Assembly: GCF_900199205.1 (NCBI RefSeq)
Contig: NZ_OBMJ01000001.1
Location: forward strand, 4,281,001 to 4,345,000
DNA length: 64,000 nt
From: Streptomyces sp. 1331.2
GTDB taxonomy: Bacteria > Actinomycetota > Actinomycetes > Streptomycetales > Streptomycetaceae
Direction of reading: 5' to 3'
Shown here: positions 42,097-51,911 of the stretch, piece by piece
How the letters are laid out: every line of letters starts with the position of its first letter
Position numbering within the stretch: position 1 is the first letter of the stretch
Position numbers and translations under genes: made by a program
Notes under the pieces: model-generated
Seen by the model: only the letters and a program-made list of their open reading frames with translations
The model's database searches: none
What the model was told of the DNA's origin: nothing

Positions 42097-43251
42097 GTGA
42101 GCCGCAAGAAGGAACACAACCGCCCCCTGCCGGCCGGGCCCCGTCCGACCGGGCCCAAGGCGGTGCCCGGGGGGCGGTGGCCGGCGGCGGTCGCGGTCGC
42201 GGTGGCTACCGCACTGACCCTCGCCGGCTGCAGCAGCGGCTCGTCCTCCTCGGCCTCCTCCGCTTCCTCGCCCTCGGCCGGCGCCAAGCAGGCCTCCTCG
42301 GCCCCGACGCAGGGCGCCAACCAGCTGCAGGACGCCTACCAGAAGGTGATCGCCGACGTGCTGCCCTCGGTGGTGCAGATCACCACCGGCGACAGCCTCG
42401 GCTCCGGGATCGTCTACGACGACAAGGGCGACATCGTCACCAACGCCCACGTGGTCGGAACCGCGAACACCTTCACCGTGACCCTCGCCAACAGCACCAA
42501 GGCGCTGGACGCCACGCTGGTCGGCAGCTACCCCGACTCCGACCTCGCGGTGATCCGGCTGAGCAGCCCGCCCGGTGGCCTCAAGCCCGCGACCTTCGGC
42601 GACTCCTCCAAGGTCGAGCTCGGCCAGATCACCCTCGCCATGGGCAGCCCGCTCGGACTCTCCAGCAGCGTCACCCAGGGCATCGTCTCGGCCATCGGCC
42701 GGACCGTCTCCGAACCCCAGGGCCCCGGCTCGCCCGGCGCCACCATCGGCAACATGGTGCAGACCTCGGCCGCGATCAACCCGGGCAACAGCGGCGGCGC
42801 GCTGGTCAACCTGGACAGCCAGGTGATCGGCATCAACACGCTCGCCGCGACCGAGCCGCAGGCCAACGGCGCCGCCGCCCCCGGCATCGGCTTCGCCATC
42901 CCGGCGAGCACCATCACCAACATCGCCGGCCAGCTGATCAAGCAGGGCAAGGTCACCAACTCCGGCCGGGCCGCGCTCGGCATCACCGCCCGGACCAGCT
43001 TCAACCAGCAGTTCCAGCCGGCCGGAGCGGTCATCGTGGCGGTCAGCCCGTCCGGCGCGGCCGCCGCGGCGGGGCTGCAGCCCGGGGACGTCATCACCAG
43101 GATCGGCGACACCCCGGTCGACTCGCTGAACGCGCTCACCACCGCGCTCGCCTCGCTCACCCCGGGCAGCAAGGTCACCGTCACCTACCTCAGGGACGGC
43201 AACTCCATGACCGCCGACGTCACCCTCGGCACGCTGGAGACCACCTCCTAG
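42097..43251 (+). CDS. HtrA/DegP-type serine protease with PDZ domain, lipoprotein
   Basis: 384 residues. The signal segment ends in a lipobox (LTLAGCSSG, Cys near 47), followed by a Ser/Ala-rich linker. The trypsin-like triad is His in TNAHVVG (about 117), Asp in SDLAVIRL (about 149) and Ser in NPGNSGGALV (about 231). One PDZ domain occupies about 290-380 (GAAAAAGLQPGDVITRIGD). It should degrade or chaperone misfolded envelope proteins outside the membrane. GTG start after aggtg. Convergent with the histidine kinase gene, with a strong terminator between. Confidence 0.93.
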   Translation: MSRKKEHNRPLPAGPRPTGPKAVPGGRWPAAVAVAVATALTLAGCSSGSSSSASSASSPSAGAKQASSAPTQGANQLQDAYQKVIADVLPSVVQITTGDSLGSGIVYDDKGDIVTNAHVVGTANTFTVTLANSTKALDATLVGSYPDSDLAVIRLSSPPGGLKPATFGDSSKVELGQITLAMGSPLGLSSSVTQGIVSAIGRTVSEPQGPGSPGATIGNMVQTSAAINPGNSGGALVNLDSQVIGINTLAATEPQANGAAAPGIGFAIPASTITNIAGQLIKQGKVTNSGRAALGITARTSFNQQFQPAGAVIVAVSPSGAAAAAGLQPGDVITRIGDTPVDSLNALTTALASLTPGSKVTVTYLRDGNSMTADVTLGTLETTS

Positions 43252-43333
43252 CCGTAGGACCCCTGGCCCCGGTGCGGCGGGCCGGGCCGCACGCCGCGCA
43301 AGGGTTCCGCGGGCCGGCTGCCGCACCGGATCG

Positions 43334-43373
43334 GCGCCGGGCCCCCGTCACTGCCTCGACGGGGGCCCGGCGC
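43334..43373. terminator. Bidirectional terminator between the HtrA and histidine kinase genes
   Basis: Perfect 16-base arms (43334-43349 and 43358-43373) with an 8-base loop and TTCTTGT after the right arm. Confidence 0.85.
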
Positions 43374-43416
43374 TTCTTGTCGTCCTCGGTGTGTCCTCGA
43401 TGTCGGCCTCGGCGGG

Positions 43417-44643
43417 TCAGCGGCGGGCGGTGTGGGTGCGCCAGGGCAGTTCGACGGTGACGGTGGTGGGGCCGCCCTCCGGGCTGTCCACCAGGAAGAC
43501 CCCGTCCACCGCGCGGATCCGCTCGGCCAGCCCGGCCAGGCCGCTGCCCGGGTAGGGGGCCGCGCCGCCCCGGCCGTCGTCCTGGACCAGCACCATCAGC
43601 TGGTCGTCCGAGCGCCAGACGTCGACCGAGGCGGTGCGGGCGCCCGCGTGCTTGGAGACGTTGGTCAGCAGCTCGCTGACGGTGAAGTACGCGATGCCCT
43701 CGACCGCCGAGTCCGGGCGCTGCGGCTCGCCGTCGGGGCCGGCCAGGTCGACCTTCACCTTGACCCCGCCGGGGACGGTGCAGCGGGCGGACACCGCGGA
43801 GAGCGCGGCGTCCAGGCCGCGGTCGGTGAGCACCGCCGGGTGGATGCCGCGGGCCAGGTCGCGCAGCTCCTGCAGGGCCAGCTTCACCTCGCCGTGCGCG
43901 TTGTCGACCATCTTCGCGGCGGCCGCCATGTCCTCCTCGGTCTCCACCTCGCGCAGCCGCTCCTTGGCCATGCCGAGGTCCATCGCCAGCGCGACCAGCC
44001 GGGCCTGGGCGCCGTCGTGCAGGTCGCGCTCGATCCGGCGCAGGTCGGCGGCGGCGGTGTCGACGACGGTGCCGCGGTCGTCCTCCAGCTCGCGCACCCG
44101 CTCGGCGAGATCGCCCCCGGGGAAGAGCAGCGACTCGATCAGGATCCGGTCGATCGCCGCCAGGCCGCGGATCACCCAGGGCAGCACCGGCCACATCACC
44201 ACGACCGCGACCAGGGTGACGGTGAAGCTGAGGATGCCCCAGGGCAGCATCAGCACGTTGTAGAGCGCGGTGCGCCAGTTCAGCAGGTCGGTGAGGTGGG
44301 CGATGGTGAAGCCGACCACGCCCGGGCGGCGCGGCTGCACCGGCTGCGGCTCGCGGATCCCGGAGCCGTACACCGCCCGGGCCCGGCGCCGGCCCAGCGC
44401 GCCCAGGGAGCGCTGGGCGGCCAGCCCGCCGGCCAGCAGAGGCAGGCCGACCACGGTCACCGACAGCCCCAGGCCGACCGAGAGCGTCACGACCGCCAGG
44501 ACGAAGCCCGCGATGCCCAGCGGCAGGTTCAGCAGCAGCCGCCCGGCCTGGCGCCACATCCGGGCGCCGTACAGCGGCGGGCGCTCCATCCGGGCGTCCT
44601 GCTCCTTGATGGCGTCCACGGCGCGGCGGTGCAGCGGCTTCAT
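43417..44643 (-). CDS. Two-component sensor histidine kinase (HisKA_3 type) with no adjacent regulator
   Basis: 408 residues. An N-terminal membrane sensor module has two hydrophobic pairs (about 35-75 and 125-160) like the PspC/DUF-type sensor domain of streptomycete NarL-class kinases. The dimerisation box RRIERDLHDGAQARLVAL carries the phospho-accepting His near residue 208, and the HATPase has SELLTNVSKHAGA (N box) and DDGRGGA (G1). Ends in LPWRTHTARR. It starts at ATG 44643 and is divergent from the nuo operon. No response regulator gene is present within this window next to it, whereas such kinases are normally paired. Confidence 0.9.
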   Translation of the reverse strand: MKPLHRRAVDAIKEQDARMERPPLYGARMWRQAGRLLLNLPLGIAGFVLAVVTLSVGLGLSVTVVGLPLLAGGLAAQRSLGALGRRRARAVYGSGIREPQPVQPRRPGVVGFTIAHLTDLLNWRTALYNVLMLPWGILSFTVTLVAVVVMWPVLPWVIRGLAAIDRILIESLLFPGGDLAERVRELEDDRGTVVDTAAADLRRIERDLHDGAQARLVALAMDLGMAKERLREVETEEDMAAAAKMVDNAHGEVKLALQELRDLARGIHPAVLTDRGLDAALSAVSARCTVPGGVKVKVDLAGPDGEPQRPDSAVEGIAYFTVSELLTNVSKHAGARTASVDVWRSDDQLMVLVQDDGRGGAAPYPGSGLAGLAERIRAVDGVFLVDSPEGGPTTVTVELPWRTHTARR

Positions 44644-44872
44644 CCGGATCTACCGTCCCTCTTGATCGTGTGACTGGACCAAGCTTCCCGAACCGGGGGC
44701 GGTGGGGGCCATGGGGGTGATACATCTTCCAGGCCGGGGGTTATCCCCACCCCGGCCCGGCCGCCGTCCCGGTCGCCGGGTGTTCACCGGGGTGTCCACG
44801 CGGTGTCCACGGGGCGTCTTGCGGAGCGGGCAGGGTTCGGGCGGAGTTCGGCCGTCCCCTTAGACTCACGCA

Positions 44873-44901
44873 TTGGCCGTGGTTGTGATCGTGGCTATGA
44901 C
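44873..44901 (+). promoter_or_regulatory. Candidate promoter of the nuo operon
   Basis: TTGGCC (44873-44878), a 17-base spacer and TATGAC (44896-44901), each 4 of 6 to the housekeeping consensus. The ATG of nuoA is 65 bases downstream. A TTAGACT element near 44860 is an alternative -10. The remaining 323-base gap 44644-44966 also holds a short inverted repeat near 44735-44760. Confidence 0.4.
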
Positions 44902-44966
44902 CGTGCGAAGAAACGTCGTAGAACTGCCTTGAGGGGCGGATTCACGGCCGAGGTGGAGGCGAAGGC

Positions 44967-45383
44967 ATGGAGGGGCAGCACGCGGCTGCCGTCGTGGCCG
45001 GACCGGCGGCCGGCAGCGGCTACTTCGACGCGTACGCCGCGATGGGCCTGCTGGCCGTCGTCGGGGTGCTCTTCGTCACCGTGGCGTTCACCGCCAACCG
45101 TCTGCTGCGGCCGGTGGTGTACTCGCCCGAGAAACTCCTCGCCTACGAGTGCGGTGTGGACCCGGTGGGCGAGGACTGGGCGCACACCCAGATCCGCTAC
45201 TACGTGTACGCCTTCCTGTACGTGATCTTCGCGGTCGACGCGATCTACCTGTTCCCGTGGGCGACGGTCTTCGCCACCGCCGGGTACGGCGCCGGAACGC
45301 TGATCGAGATGTTCCTCTTCATCGGCTTCCTCGCGGTCGGGCTGCTCTACGCCTGGAAGAAGGGCGTTCTGGAATGGACGTGA
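44967..45383 (+). CDS. nuoA: NADH-quinone oxidoreductase-like subunit A
   Basis: Small membrane subunit of the complex I proton-pumping arm. 138 residues with three hydrophobic helices (about 25-45, 80-100, 108-130). The conserved loop is [14 protein letters not shown], with the Cys-Gly pair, and a C-terminal [11 protein letters not shown]. The ATG follows ggagg. First gene of a ten-gene operon in which nearly all neighbours overlap by a few bases; this gene overlaps nuoB by ten bases. Confidence 0.94.
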   Translation: MEGQHAAAVVAGPAAGSGYFDAYAAMGLLAVVGVLFVTVAFTANRLLRPVVYSPEKLLAYECGVDPVGEDWAHTQIRYYVYAFLYVIFAVDAIYLFPWATVFATAGYGAGTLIEMFLFIGFLAVGLLYAWKKGVLEWT

Positions 45384-46024
45384 CGCACTCCCACCCGCAC
45401 TCCCACGGCGCGCAGGGCGGCCCCGTCCCGCTCGGCCTGCCGGACCCGGCCCGCCCGGGCGCCGTCGAGCGCCGCGGCATCGGCCCGCTGGCCCGGCTCG
45501 CGCCGGACCCGGTCAAGGTGGTGCTCAACTGGGGCCGCCGCTACAGCCTCTGGTGCTTCAACTTCGGCCTGGCCTGCTGCGCGATCGAGTTCATCGCCGC
45601 GTCCATGGCCAAGCACGACTTCATCCGGATGGGCGTCATCCCGTTCGCGCCGGGGCCCCGGCAGGCGGACCTGATGATCGTCTCCGGGACGGTCACCGAC
45701 AAGATGGCGCCCGCCGTCAAGCGCCTCTACGAGCAGATGCCCGAGCCGAAGTACGTGATCTCCTTCGGCGCCTGCTCCAACTCCGGCGGGCCCTACTGGG
45801 ACTCGTACTCGGTCACCAAGGGCGTGGACCAGATCATCCCGGTCGACGTCTACGTGCCCGGCTGCCCGCCCCGGCCCGAAGCGCTGCTCCAGGGCATCCT
45901 CAAGCTGCAGGAGAAGATCGCCGAGGAGTCGCTGCCCGGCCGCTACACCGCCCCGGCGGCGCCCGCCGCGGCGCTGCGGCGTCCGCTGGTCGCCGGGCCT
46001 TCGAACGAGGGAGCGGTGTCGTGA
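45374..46024 (+). CDS. nuoB: NADH-quinone oxidoreductase-like subunit B
   Basis: Iron-sulfur subunit holding cluster N2 beside the quinone site. 216 residues. All four cluster cysteines are present: the CC pair in [10 protein letters not shown] (about 76), GACSNSGG (about 141) and [10 protein letters not shown] (about 171). An extra N-terminal stretch is His-rich ([11 protein letters not shown]), and the C-terminus has an Ala/Pro tail. In ordinary complex I NuoB contacts NuoC and NuoD; here NuoD is absent from the operon. Ends overlapping nuoC by four bases (GTGA). Confidence 0.94.
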   Translation: MDVTHSHPHSHGAQGGPVPLGLPDPARPGAVERRGIGPLARLAPDPVKVVLNWGRRYSLWCFNFGLACCAIEFIAASMAKHDFIRMGVIPFAPGPRQADLMIVSGTVTDKMAPAVKRLYEQMPEPKYVISFGACSNSGGPYWDSYSVTKGVDQIIPVDVYVPGCPPRPEALLQGILKLQEKIAEESLPGRYTAPAAPAAALRRPLVAGPSNEGAVS

Positions 46025-47121
46025 CCACGGCAGAGGAGTACGCGGCGTCGGTCGGGGAGTGGGCGACCGGCGCCGAGGCGTACGGGCTGATCACCGTCGA
46101 CGTCCCGGCCGAGCACTGGGTCGAGGCGCTCACCAACGCCCGGGACGCCCTGGGCCTCGGCTTCTTCGACTGGCTGAGCGCCGTCGACGAGCTCGCCGAG
46201 GGCTTCTCCGTGGTCGCGCACCTGGCCGCCGTCCAGGCGCCGGGCGTGCGGCACCTCGCGCTGCGCACCAGGCTGCCGCGCGACGGGGCGGCCCTGCCGA
46301 GCGCCGTCGCCGTCTACGCCGGTGCCGCCTGGCACGAGCGCGAGACGCACGAGATGTTCGGCATCGACTTCCCCGGGCACCCCCACCTGGTCACCCTGCT
46401 GCTGCCGGACGGCTTCGAGGGGCACCCGCTGCGCAAGGAGTTCGTGCTCGCGGCCCGGGTCGCCAAGGACTGGCCGGGCGCCAAGGAGCCGGGCGAGTCG
46501 GACCACGGGGGCGGGCCGGCCCGGCGCAAGATGCAGCCGGCCGGCGTGCCGGACCCGAACGAGTGGGGGCCGCTCAAGGGCACCCTGCCGCCGGTCGCCG
46601 AGCGGCCCGCGCGCGGTGCGCGGGCGGCGGGTGCGGCGGCGCGCACGCCTCGGGCGGCGGGTGCTGCCGGTGCTGCCGCTGCCGGCGGTGCTGCTGCCGC
46701 TGCCGAGGGTGCGCCCGTCCGGGCCGACCGGCCGCGGCGGACGCGCTCGGTGTCGGAGGGCTCGGCGAGCCAGGAGGCTCCTGCCGCTGCTGCTCCTGCC
46801 GGTGCTCCTGCCGTCCCCGCTTCGGCTGAGGAGGCGCCGCCGGTGCGGGCGGACCGGCCGCGGCGGACGCGATCCGTCTCCGACGGGTCGGTCAGCCAGG
46901 CCGCCGACGAGGCGACGCCCGGGCGCCCGGCCCCCGCGCGGCCCTCCTCCTCAGACGCGCCCTGGCACAACCCGGTGCCGGCCCACGAGGAGAAGCCCTC
47001 GGGCGAGCCGGACGCGGGCAAGCCGGACGCGGGCGAGAAGGACGCGGACGAGCAGGCTGCGCCGGGGCAGCAGGACGAGACGGCGGCCGACCCGGCCGAC
47101 CGGGACGGAGACGGCACGTGA
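46021..47121 (+). CDS. nuoC: NADH-quinone oxidoreductase-like subunit C with long low-complexity tail
   Basis: 366 residues, roughly twice the usual NuoC. Residues about 1-165 are the NuoC domain, with the signature [19 protein letters not shown] and [16 protein letters not shown]. From about 190 the protein is Ala/Pro/Asp/Glu rich and contains two copies of [15 protein letters not shown]-like sequence (about 237 and 277), each followed by a SQ. It is not a NuoCD fusion; no NuoD features are seen. Proteins of this kind in complex I dock on NuoB and NuoD. GTG start overlapping nuoB, and a GTGA overlap with nuoH. Confidence 0.87.
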   Translation: MTTAEEYAASVGEWATGAEAYGLITVDVPAEHWVEALTNARDALGLGFFDWLSAVDELAEGFSVVAHLAAVQAPGVRHLALRTRLPRDGAALPSAVAVYAGAAWHERETHEMFGIDFPGHPHLVTLLLPDGFEGHPLRKEFVLAARVAKDWPGAKEPGESDHGGGPARRKMQPAGVPDPNEWGPLKGTLPPVAERPARGARAAGAAARTPRAAGAAGAAAAGGAAAAAEGAPVRADRPRRTRSVSEGSASQEAPAAAAPAGAPAVPASAEEAPPVRADRPRRTRSVSDGSVSQAADEATPGRPAPARPSSSDAPWHNPVPAHEEKPSGEPDAGKPDAGEKDADEQAAPGQQDETAADPADRDGDGT

Positions 47122-48077
47122 ACCTGCTCGACACGCTGCTGCGCTGCGTCGCCACCCTCGTCGTCTTCCTGGTCTTCCCGCTGGTCATCGGCCAGACCGA
47201 GCACAAGGTGATGGCGCACATGCAGGGCCGGCTCGGCCCGATGTACGCGGGTGGCTTCCACGGCTGGGCGCAGCTCGTCGCGGACGGCGTGAAGTTCGCG
47301 CAGAAGGAGGACATCGTCCCGGCCGGGGCGGACCGCCGGATCTTCCAGCTGGCACCGGCCGTCTCGCTGCTGCCGTACCTGTTCGTGCTGCTGGCGATCC
47401 CGGTCGGGCCGGACGGCTTCGTCGGCCAGGCGATCGACGCCGGGTTGTTCTTCGTGCTGGCCGTGATGGGCGTCGGCGTGATCGGCAAGCTGATGGCCGG
47501 CTGGGCCTCGGCGAACAAGTTCTCGCTGCTCGGCGGTCTGCGGACGGCCGCGCAGCTGATGTCGTACGAGCTGCCGATGGTGCTGGCGGCGGCCTCGGTG
47601 GCGATGGCCGCCGGCACCCTCTCGCTGCCCGGGATCGTGGACGCCTGGGAGTGGTACTGGCTGCCCTGGCAGATCATCGGTGCGTTCGTCTTCTTCACGG
47701 CCGGTCTGGCCGAGCTGCAGCGCCCGCCGTTCGACATGCCGGTCGCCGACTCGGAGATCATCTTCGGCGCGTACACCGAGTACACCGGCCTGCGGTTCGC
47801 GCTCTTCCTGCTGTCCGAGTACGTGGGCATCCTCGTGGTGTCCGCGCTGACCGCGGTGCTCTTCCTGGGCGGCTGGCACGGGCCGATGCCGGACCAGCTC
47901 GGCTGGCTCTGGATGATCCTCAAGACCTTCGCGCTGGCCTTCGTGGTCATCTGGCTGCGGGTCACCTACCCGCGGCTGCGCGAGGACCAGCTGATGCGCT
48001 TCGCGTGGACGGTGCTGATCCCGCTCGCCCTGGTCCAGCTGGCCCTCACCGGCATCATCAAGGTGGCGATCTCATGA
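47118..48077 (+). CDS. nuoH: NADH-quinone oxidoreductase-like subunit H
   Basis: Membrane subunit linking the quinone chamber to the proton channels. 319 residues with about eight helices. The conserved loops [49 protein letters not shown] and [16 protein letters not shown] are all intact, so a functional quinone-side channel is expected. GTG start inside the end of nuoC; overlaps nuoI by four bases (ATGA). Confidence 0.95.
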   Translation: MNLLDTLLRCVATLVVFLVFPLVIGQTEHKVMAHMQGRLGPMYAGGFHGWAQLVADGVKFAQKEDIVPAGADRRIFQLAPAVSLLPYLFVLLAIPVGPDGFVGQAIDAGLFFVLAVMGVGVIGKLMAGWASANKFSLLGGLRTAAQLMSYELPMVLAAASVAMAAGTLSLPGIVDAWEWYWLPWQIIGAFVFFTAGLAELQRPPFDMPVADSEIIFGAYTEYTGLRFALFLLSEYVGILVVSALTAVLFLGGWHGPMPDQLGWLWMILKTFALAFVVIWLRVTYPRLREDQLMRFAWTVLIPLALVQLALTGIIKVAIS

Positions 48078-48640
48078 GTTTTCCCGGTGTCGGCCTCGCC
48101 AAGGGGCTGGGCGTGACTCTGCGGACGATGACGAAGAAGAGCGTCACCGCGCAGTACCCCGACGTGCAGCCGGTGCTGCCGCCGCGTTCGCGCGGCGTCA
48201 TCGCGCTGCTGGAGGAGAACTGCACGGTGTGCATGCTCTGCGCGCGCGAGTGCCCCGACTGGTGCATCTACATCGACTCCCACAAGGAGACGCTGCCGGC
48301 CGCCGAGCCGAACGCCCGGGCCCGCACCCGCAACGTGCTGGACCGGTTCGCCATCGACTTCTCGCTCTGCATGTACTGCGGTATCTGCATCGAGGTCTGC
48401 CCCTTCGACGCACTGTTCTGGTCCCCGGAGTTCGAGTACGCCGAGACGGACATCCACGAGCTGACCCACGAGCGGGAGAAGCTCCGCGAGTGGATGTGGA
48501 CCGTTCCCGCGCCGCCGGCCCTGGACCCGGCGGCCGAGGAGCCCAAGGAGATCGCCACCGCGCGCAAGGCGGCGGACAAGCTGGCTGCTGCTGCCACTGC
48601 GGCGGCGGAGGTTCCGGAAGGGAAGGGTGACGACGCATGA
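48074..48640 (+). CDS. nuoI: NADH-quinone oxidoreductase-like subunit I
   Basis: Ferredoxin-like subunit with two [4Fe-4S] clusters (N6a, N6b) that deliver electrons to NuoB. 188 residues. The cluster motifs are [14 protein letters not shown] (about 55) and [18 protein letters not shown] (about 99), all eight cysteines present. An Ala-rich tail of about 40 residues ([17 protein letters not shown]) follows the core. Overlaps nuoJ by four bases. Confidence 0.95.
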   Translation: MSFPGVGLAKGLGVTLRTMTKKSVTAQYPDVQPVLPPRSRGVIALLEENCTVCMLCARECPDWCIYIDSHKETLPAAEPNARARTRNVLDRFAIDFSLCMYCGICIEVCPFDALFWSPEFEYAETDIHELTHEREKLREWMWTVPAPPALDPAAEEPKEIATARKAADKLAAAATAAAEVPEGKGDDA

Positions 48641-49386
48641 GTACGGCCGCCACGCTTCTCGCGGCGACCGGCTCGTTGGAGCCGGCCGCCCGTTCGTTCC
48701 TGTCCCCGACCGGGCAGGAGATCGTCTTCCTGCTGGTCGGCATCGCCGTGCTCGGCTCGGCCGTGGTCGCCGTGACCACCAAGCAGCTGGTGCACGCCGC
48801 GCTCTGGCTGGTCGTCGCGCTCGGCGGGCTGGCGGTGGAGTTCCTGCTGCTCACGGCCGAGTTCATCGCCTGGGTGCAGGTGCTGATCTACCTCGGCTCG
48901 GTGGTCGTCCTGGTGCTGTTCGGGCTGATGCTCACCAAGGCGCCGATCGGGCGCTCGCCGGACGCCGACTCCAAGAACCGCTGGGTGGCCCTGGCCGTGG
49001 CGCTGGCCTCGGCCGGGACGCTGGTCACGCTGGTGGTCGACGCCTTCCGGACCTCCTGGATCGACCTCGGCGCGGGCGGCGGCTCCGCCGCCGTCACCGG
49101 GGCGAGCCTGTTCCGGAACTGGGTGCTGCCCTTCGAGGCGCTGTCCGTCCTGCTGCTGGCGGCGCTGGTCGGCGCGATCGTGCTGTCGCGCGGCTCGAAG
49201 CGCCGGGTGCCGGCGCCCCGGGCCGGCAAGCTGCGCCCCGGGCGGCCGGTCGGGTCGAACGGGACGGTGGCCGCGACCGCGCCCCGGGCCGAGGCACCTG
49301 CTGCAGCGTCTGCTGCGTCTGCTGCTTCGGCCGCACCTGCTGCGCCCGCTGCGCCCGCTGCGCCCGCCGCGTCGGAGGAGAGCTGA
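48637..49386 (+). CDS. nuoJ: NADH-quinone oxidoreductase-like subunit J
   Basis: Membrane subunit, 249 residues with five hydrophobic helices in the first 190 (for example [19 protein letters not shown] and [19 protein letters not shown]). The last ~60 residues are Ala/Pro low complexity (repeats of [14 protein letters not shown]) and probably cytoplasmic and disordered. ATGA overlap with nuoI; its stop overlaps the nuoK ATG by one base. Confidence 0.93.
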   Translation: MSTAATLLAATGSLEPAARSFLSPTGQEIVFLLVGIAVLGSAVVAVTTKQLVHAALWLVVALGGLAVEFLLLTAEFIAWVQVLIYLGSVVVLVLFGLMLTKAPIGRSPDADSKNRWVALAVALASAGTLVTLVVDAFRTSWIDLGAGGGSAAVTGASLFRNWVLPFEALSVLLLAALVGAIVLSRGSKRRVPAPRAGKLRPGRPVGSNGTVAATAPRAEAPAAASAASAASAAPAAPAAPAAPAASEES

Positions 49387-49760
49387 TGCATCTCGTCTAC
49401 CCCGTCGTCCTCGCCGCGCTGCTGTTCGCCGTCGGCGTGTACGGCGTGCTCGCCCGGCGCAACGCCGTCCTGGTGCTGATGTCGGTCGAGCTGATGCTCA
49501 ACGCCGTCAACCTCAACCTGGTCGCCGTCGACGCCTGGCTGCGCGACTCGCTGCACGCCGGGCAGGCGCTCACCCTGTTCACCATCACCGTCGCCGCCGC
49601 CGAGATCGGGCTGGGGCTCGCCATCGTCCTGCTGCTGTTCCGTGCCCGGGGCACCGCGGACATCGACCGGGCCACCGCGCTCGGCGACCCGGCCGAGCCG
49701 TTCGCCACCGAGGAGGCGCCGAACGGAGCCGAGGCGCTGAAGGGCCAGGCCGCCGCATGA
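49386..49760 (+). CDS. nuoK: NADH-quinone oxidoreductase-like subunit K
   Basis: 124 residues with three helices. The proton-channel glutamates lie in [17 protein letters not shown] and [19 protein letters not shown], both conserved. A polar tail of about 25 residues ([20 protein letters not shown]) extends past the usual end. ATGA overlap with nuoL. Confidence 0.94.
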   Translation: MHLVYPVVLAALLFAVGVYGVLARRNAVLVLMSVELMLNAVNLNLVAVDAWLRDSLHAGQALTLFTITVAAAEIGLGLAIVLLLFRARGTADIDRATALGDPAEPFATEEAPNGAEALKGQAAA

Positions 49761-51862
49761 ACCTCGCCCTGCCCGTACTCGTCCCCGCGCTGCCCGCGCT
49801 CGGCGCCGCCGCGACCCTGGCCGTCGGCAAGAAGGCGCCCGGCCTGGCCCGGCCGCTGGCCATCGTCCCGGTCGCCGTCTCGGCGGTGCTCGCCCTGGTG
49901 GTCGCCCTCCAGCTCGGCACCGGCCAGGCGCTCGACGCGGCCACCCGGCTCACCCCGACCGGCGGCCCGGACATCGCGCTCGCCCTCCACCTGGACGGCT
50001 TCAGCTCGCTGATCTCCGTGCTGGTCGGCCTGGTCGCCACCTGCGTCCAGGTCTACTCGACCGCGTACCTGAAGCACGACCCGCGCTACCCCTCGTACGC
50101 GGCCCTGGTCTCGCTGTTCACCGCGGCGATGTTCCTGGTGGTCTACTCGGGTGACCTGATCGTGCTGCTGGTCGGCTGGGAGGTCATGGGCCTGTGCTCG
50201 TACTTCCTGATCGGCCACCACTGGGAGACCGCCGACGCCCGGTCGGCCTCGCTCAAGGCCTTCCTGGTCACCAAGCTCGGCGACGTGCCGTTCCTGTTCG
50301 GGATCTTCCTGCTCGGCGCGGACGCCGGCAGCTTCCGGATCCCGGACGTACTGGCCGCCGCGGGTGAGGGCAGGCTCGGCCACCCGACGCTGATCGCGCT
50401 GCTGCTGCTCGCCGGGGTCGCCGGGAAGAGCGCACAGTTCCCGCTGCACACCTGGCTCCCGGACGCGATGGCCGGCCCGACCCCGGTCTCCGCGCTGATC
50501 CACGCCGCCACCATGGTCGCGGCCGGCATCTACCTCGTCGCCCGGCTGCTGCCGGTCTTCCTGCTGTCGGGCGCGGCGCTGGTCGTGCTGGCGGTGATGG
50601 CCGCCGTGACGATGATCGGCTCGGCGCTGTGCGCGCTCGCCCAGGACGACCTCAAGCGGGTGCTCGCCTACTCCACCGTCGGCCAGCTCGGCTACATGGC
50701 CGGCGCACTGGCCGCCGGGGACCGCGAGGCCGCCGTGTTCCACCTGGTCAGCCACGGCGCGTTCAAGGCGCTGCTGTTCCTGGCCGCCGGCGTGGTGATC
50801 CACGCCGCGCACACCAACTCGATCTCCGCGATGTCCCGGATTCCCGGGCTGCGCAAGCGCGTTCCGGACGCCTACTGGACGATGGGCATCGCGCTCGTCG
50901 CCCTGGTCGGGCTGCCGCCGTTCTCCGGCTTCTTCAGCAAGGAGGCGGTGCTGACCGCCGCCGAGCACGCCGCCAACGGCGAGGCGCTCACCAACGGCCT
51001 CGGCCCGGCCTCGGCGGTGCCGGAAGCCGCCGGGTGGATCGTGCTGATCTCCGCCGGGCTCACCGCGCTGCTCACCGCCGCGTACGCGACCAGGCTCTAC
51101 CTCGTCGCCTTCCACAGCCCGGCCGGTGCCGCCGCGGCCGCACCGCAGGTGCTGCCCGACGCCGACCGCGCCACGGCGACGGCAACGACCGCAGCCGCGA
51201 CCGCAGCAACGACCGCGGCCGTCGCGGCCGACCACGAGGCGGACGCGCCGTACTCGCCCGAGGCGGACGAGGCCGACCCGGCCACCGCCGAACCGCCCGC
51301 GATGCGCTGGCCGCTCTGGGTGCTGGCCGTGCCGACCATGGCCTTCGGCATCGCCGGCCTGCGCTCGGACTGGCTGCCCGCGCTGCTGGACGGCGGCACT
51401 CTGCGGCCCTCCGCGGTCACCGCCGTCACCGGCACCGGGCTCGCCGTGGTCGGCGTGCTCGCCGCGTACGGCGCCTGGCGCTCGGCGACCGCCCGGCTGG
51501 GCACCGGCCGGCCCGCCCCGGCCGTCGCCGGCCGGGTGCCCGAGCAGGCCGGGGCGCCGGCCGCCGAGGTGATCGTCGCCGACCCCGGCCGCACCCTGCT
51601 CGGCCCGCTGTTCGGCCCCGCCCGGCACGGCTTCGGCGTCGACCGGCTGTACCACCTGCTGTTCGTCCGCCCGGTGGCCGCCGCCGCCCGACTGGTCCGC
51701 TTCCTCGACCGCGAGGTCGTCGAGGGCTACGTGCAGGGCAGCGGGATCGGCGCCAACCTGCTCGGCCGGGCCGTCCGGCTCGCCCAGACCGGCAACGCGC
51801 AGACCTACCTCAGCGCGCTGCTCGCCGCCGTCGTCCTGCTGGCCGTCCTGGTGGCGGTGTAG
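49757..51862 (+). CDS. nuoL: NADH-quinone oxidoreductase-like subunit L
   Basis: Large antiporter-like proton-pumping subunit, 701 residues. The key motifs are [17 protein letters not shown] (with the channel Glu), [41 protein letters not shown] and [18 protein letters not shown] low-complexity Ala/Thr insert near residues 470-510 ([19 protein letters not shown]) lies in a loop. The C-terminal long amphipathic helix region is present (about 600-660, [15 protein letters not shown]). nuoM follows 49 bases later. Confidence 0.94.
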   Translation: MNLALPVLVPALPALGAAATLAVGKKAPGLARPLAIVPVAVSAVLALVVALQLGTGQALDAATRLTPTGGPDIALALHLDGFSSLISVLVGLVATCVQVYSTAYLKHDPRYPSYAALVSLFTAAMFLVVYSGDLIVLLVGWEVMGLCSYFLIGHHWETADARSASLKAFLVTKLGDVPFLFGIFLLGADAGSFRIPDVLAAAGEGRLGHPTLIALLLLAGVAGKSAQFPLHTWLPDAMAGPTPVSALIHAATMVAAGIYLVARLLPVFLLSGAALVVLAVMAAVTMIGSALCALAQDDLKRVLAYSTVGQLGYMAGALAAGDREAAVFHLVSHGAFKALLFLAAGVVIHAAHTNSISAMSRIPGLRKRVPDAYWTMGIALVALVGLPPFSGFFSKEAVLTAAEHAANGEALTNGLGPASAVPEAAGWIVLISAGLTALLTAAYATRLYLVAFHSPAGAAAAAPQVLPDADRATATATTAAATAATTAAVAADHEADAPYSPEADEADPATAEPPAMRWPLWVLAVPTMAFGIAGLRSDWLPALLDGGTLRPSAVTAVTGTGLAVVGVLAAYGAWRSATARLGTGRPAPAVAGRVPEQAGAPAAEVIVADPGRTLLGPLFGPARHGFGVDRLYHLLFVRPVAAAARLVRFLDREVVEGYVQGSGIGANLLGRAVRLAQTGNAQTYLSALLAAVVLLAVLVAV

Positions 51863-51911
51863 CGGTGCCGTCCTCCACCTCCGTTTCGCCTACTGTCGCC
51901 GGGAGCCTCCG

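Noticed and set aside
49310-49380. Repetitive CTGCT/CCCGCTGCG sequence at the end of nuoJ
   Set aside because: It is in frame and explained by the Ala/Pro-rich tail of NuoJ, so not an independent repeat element.
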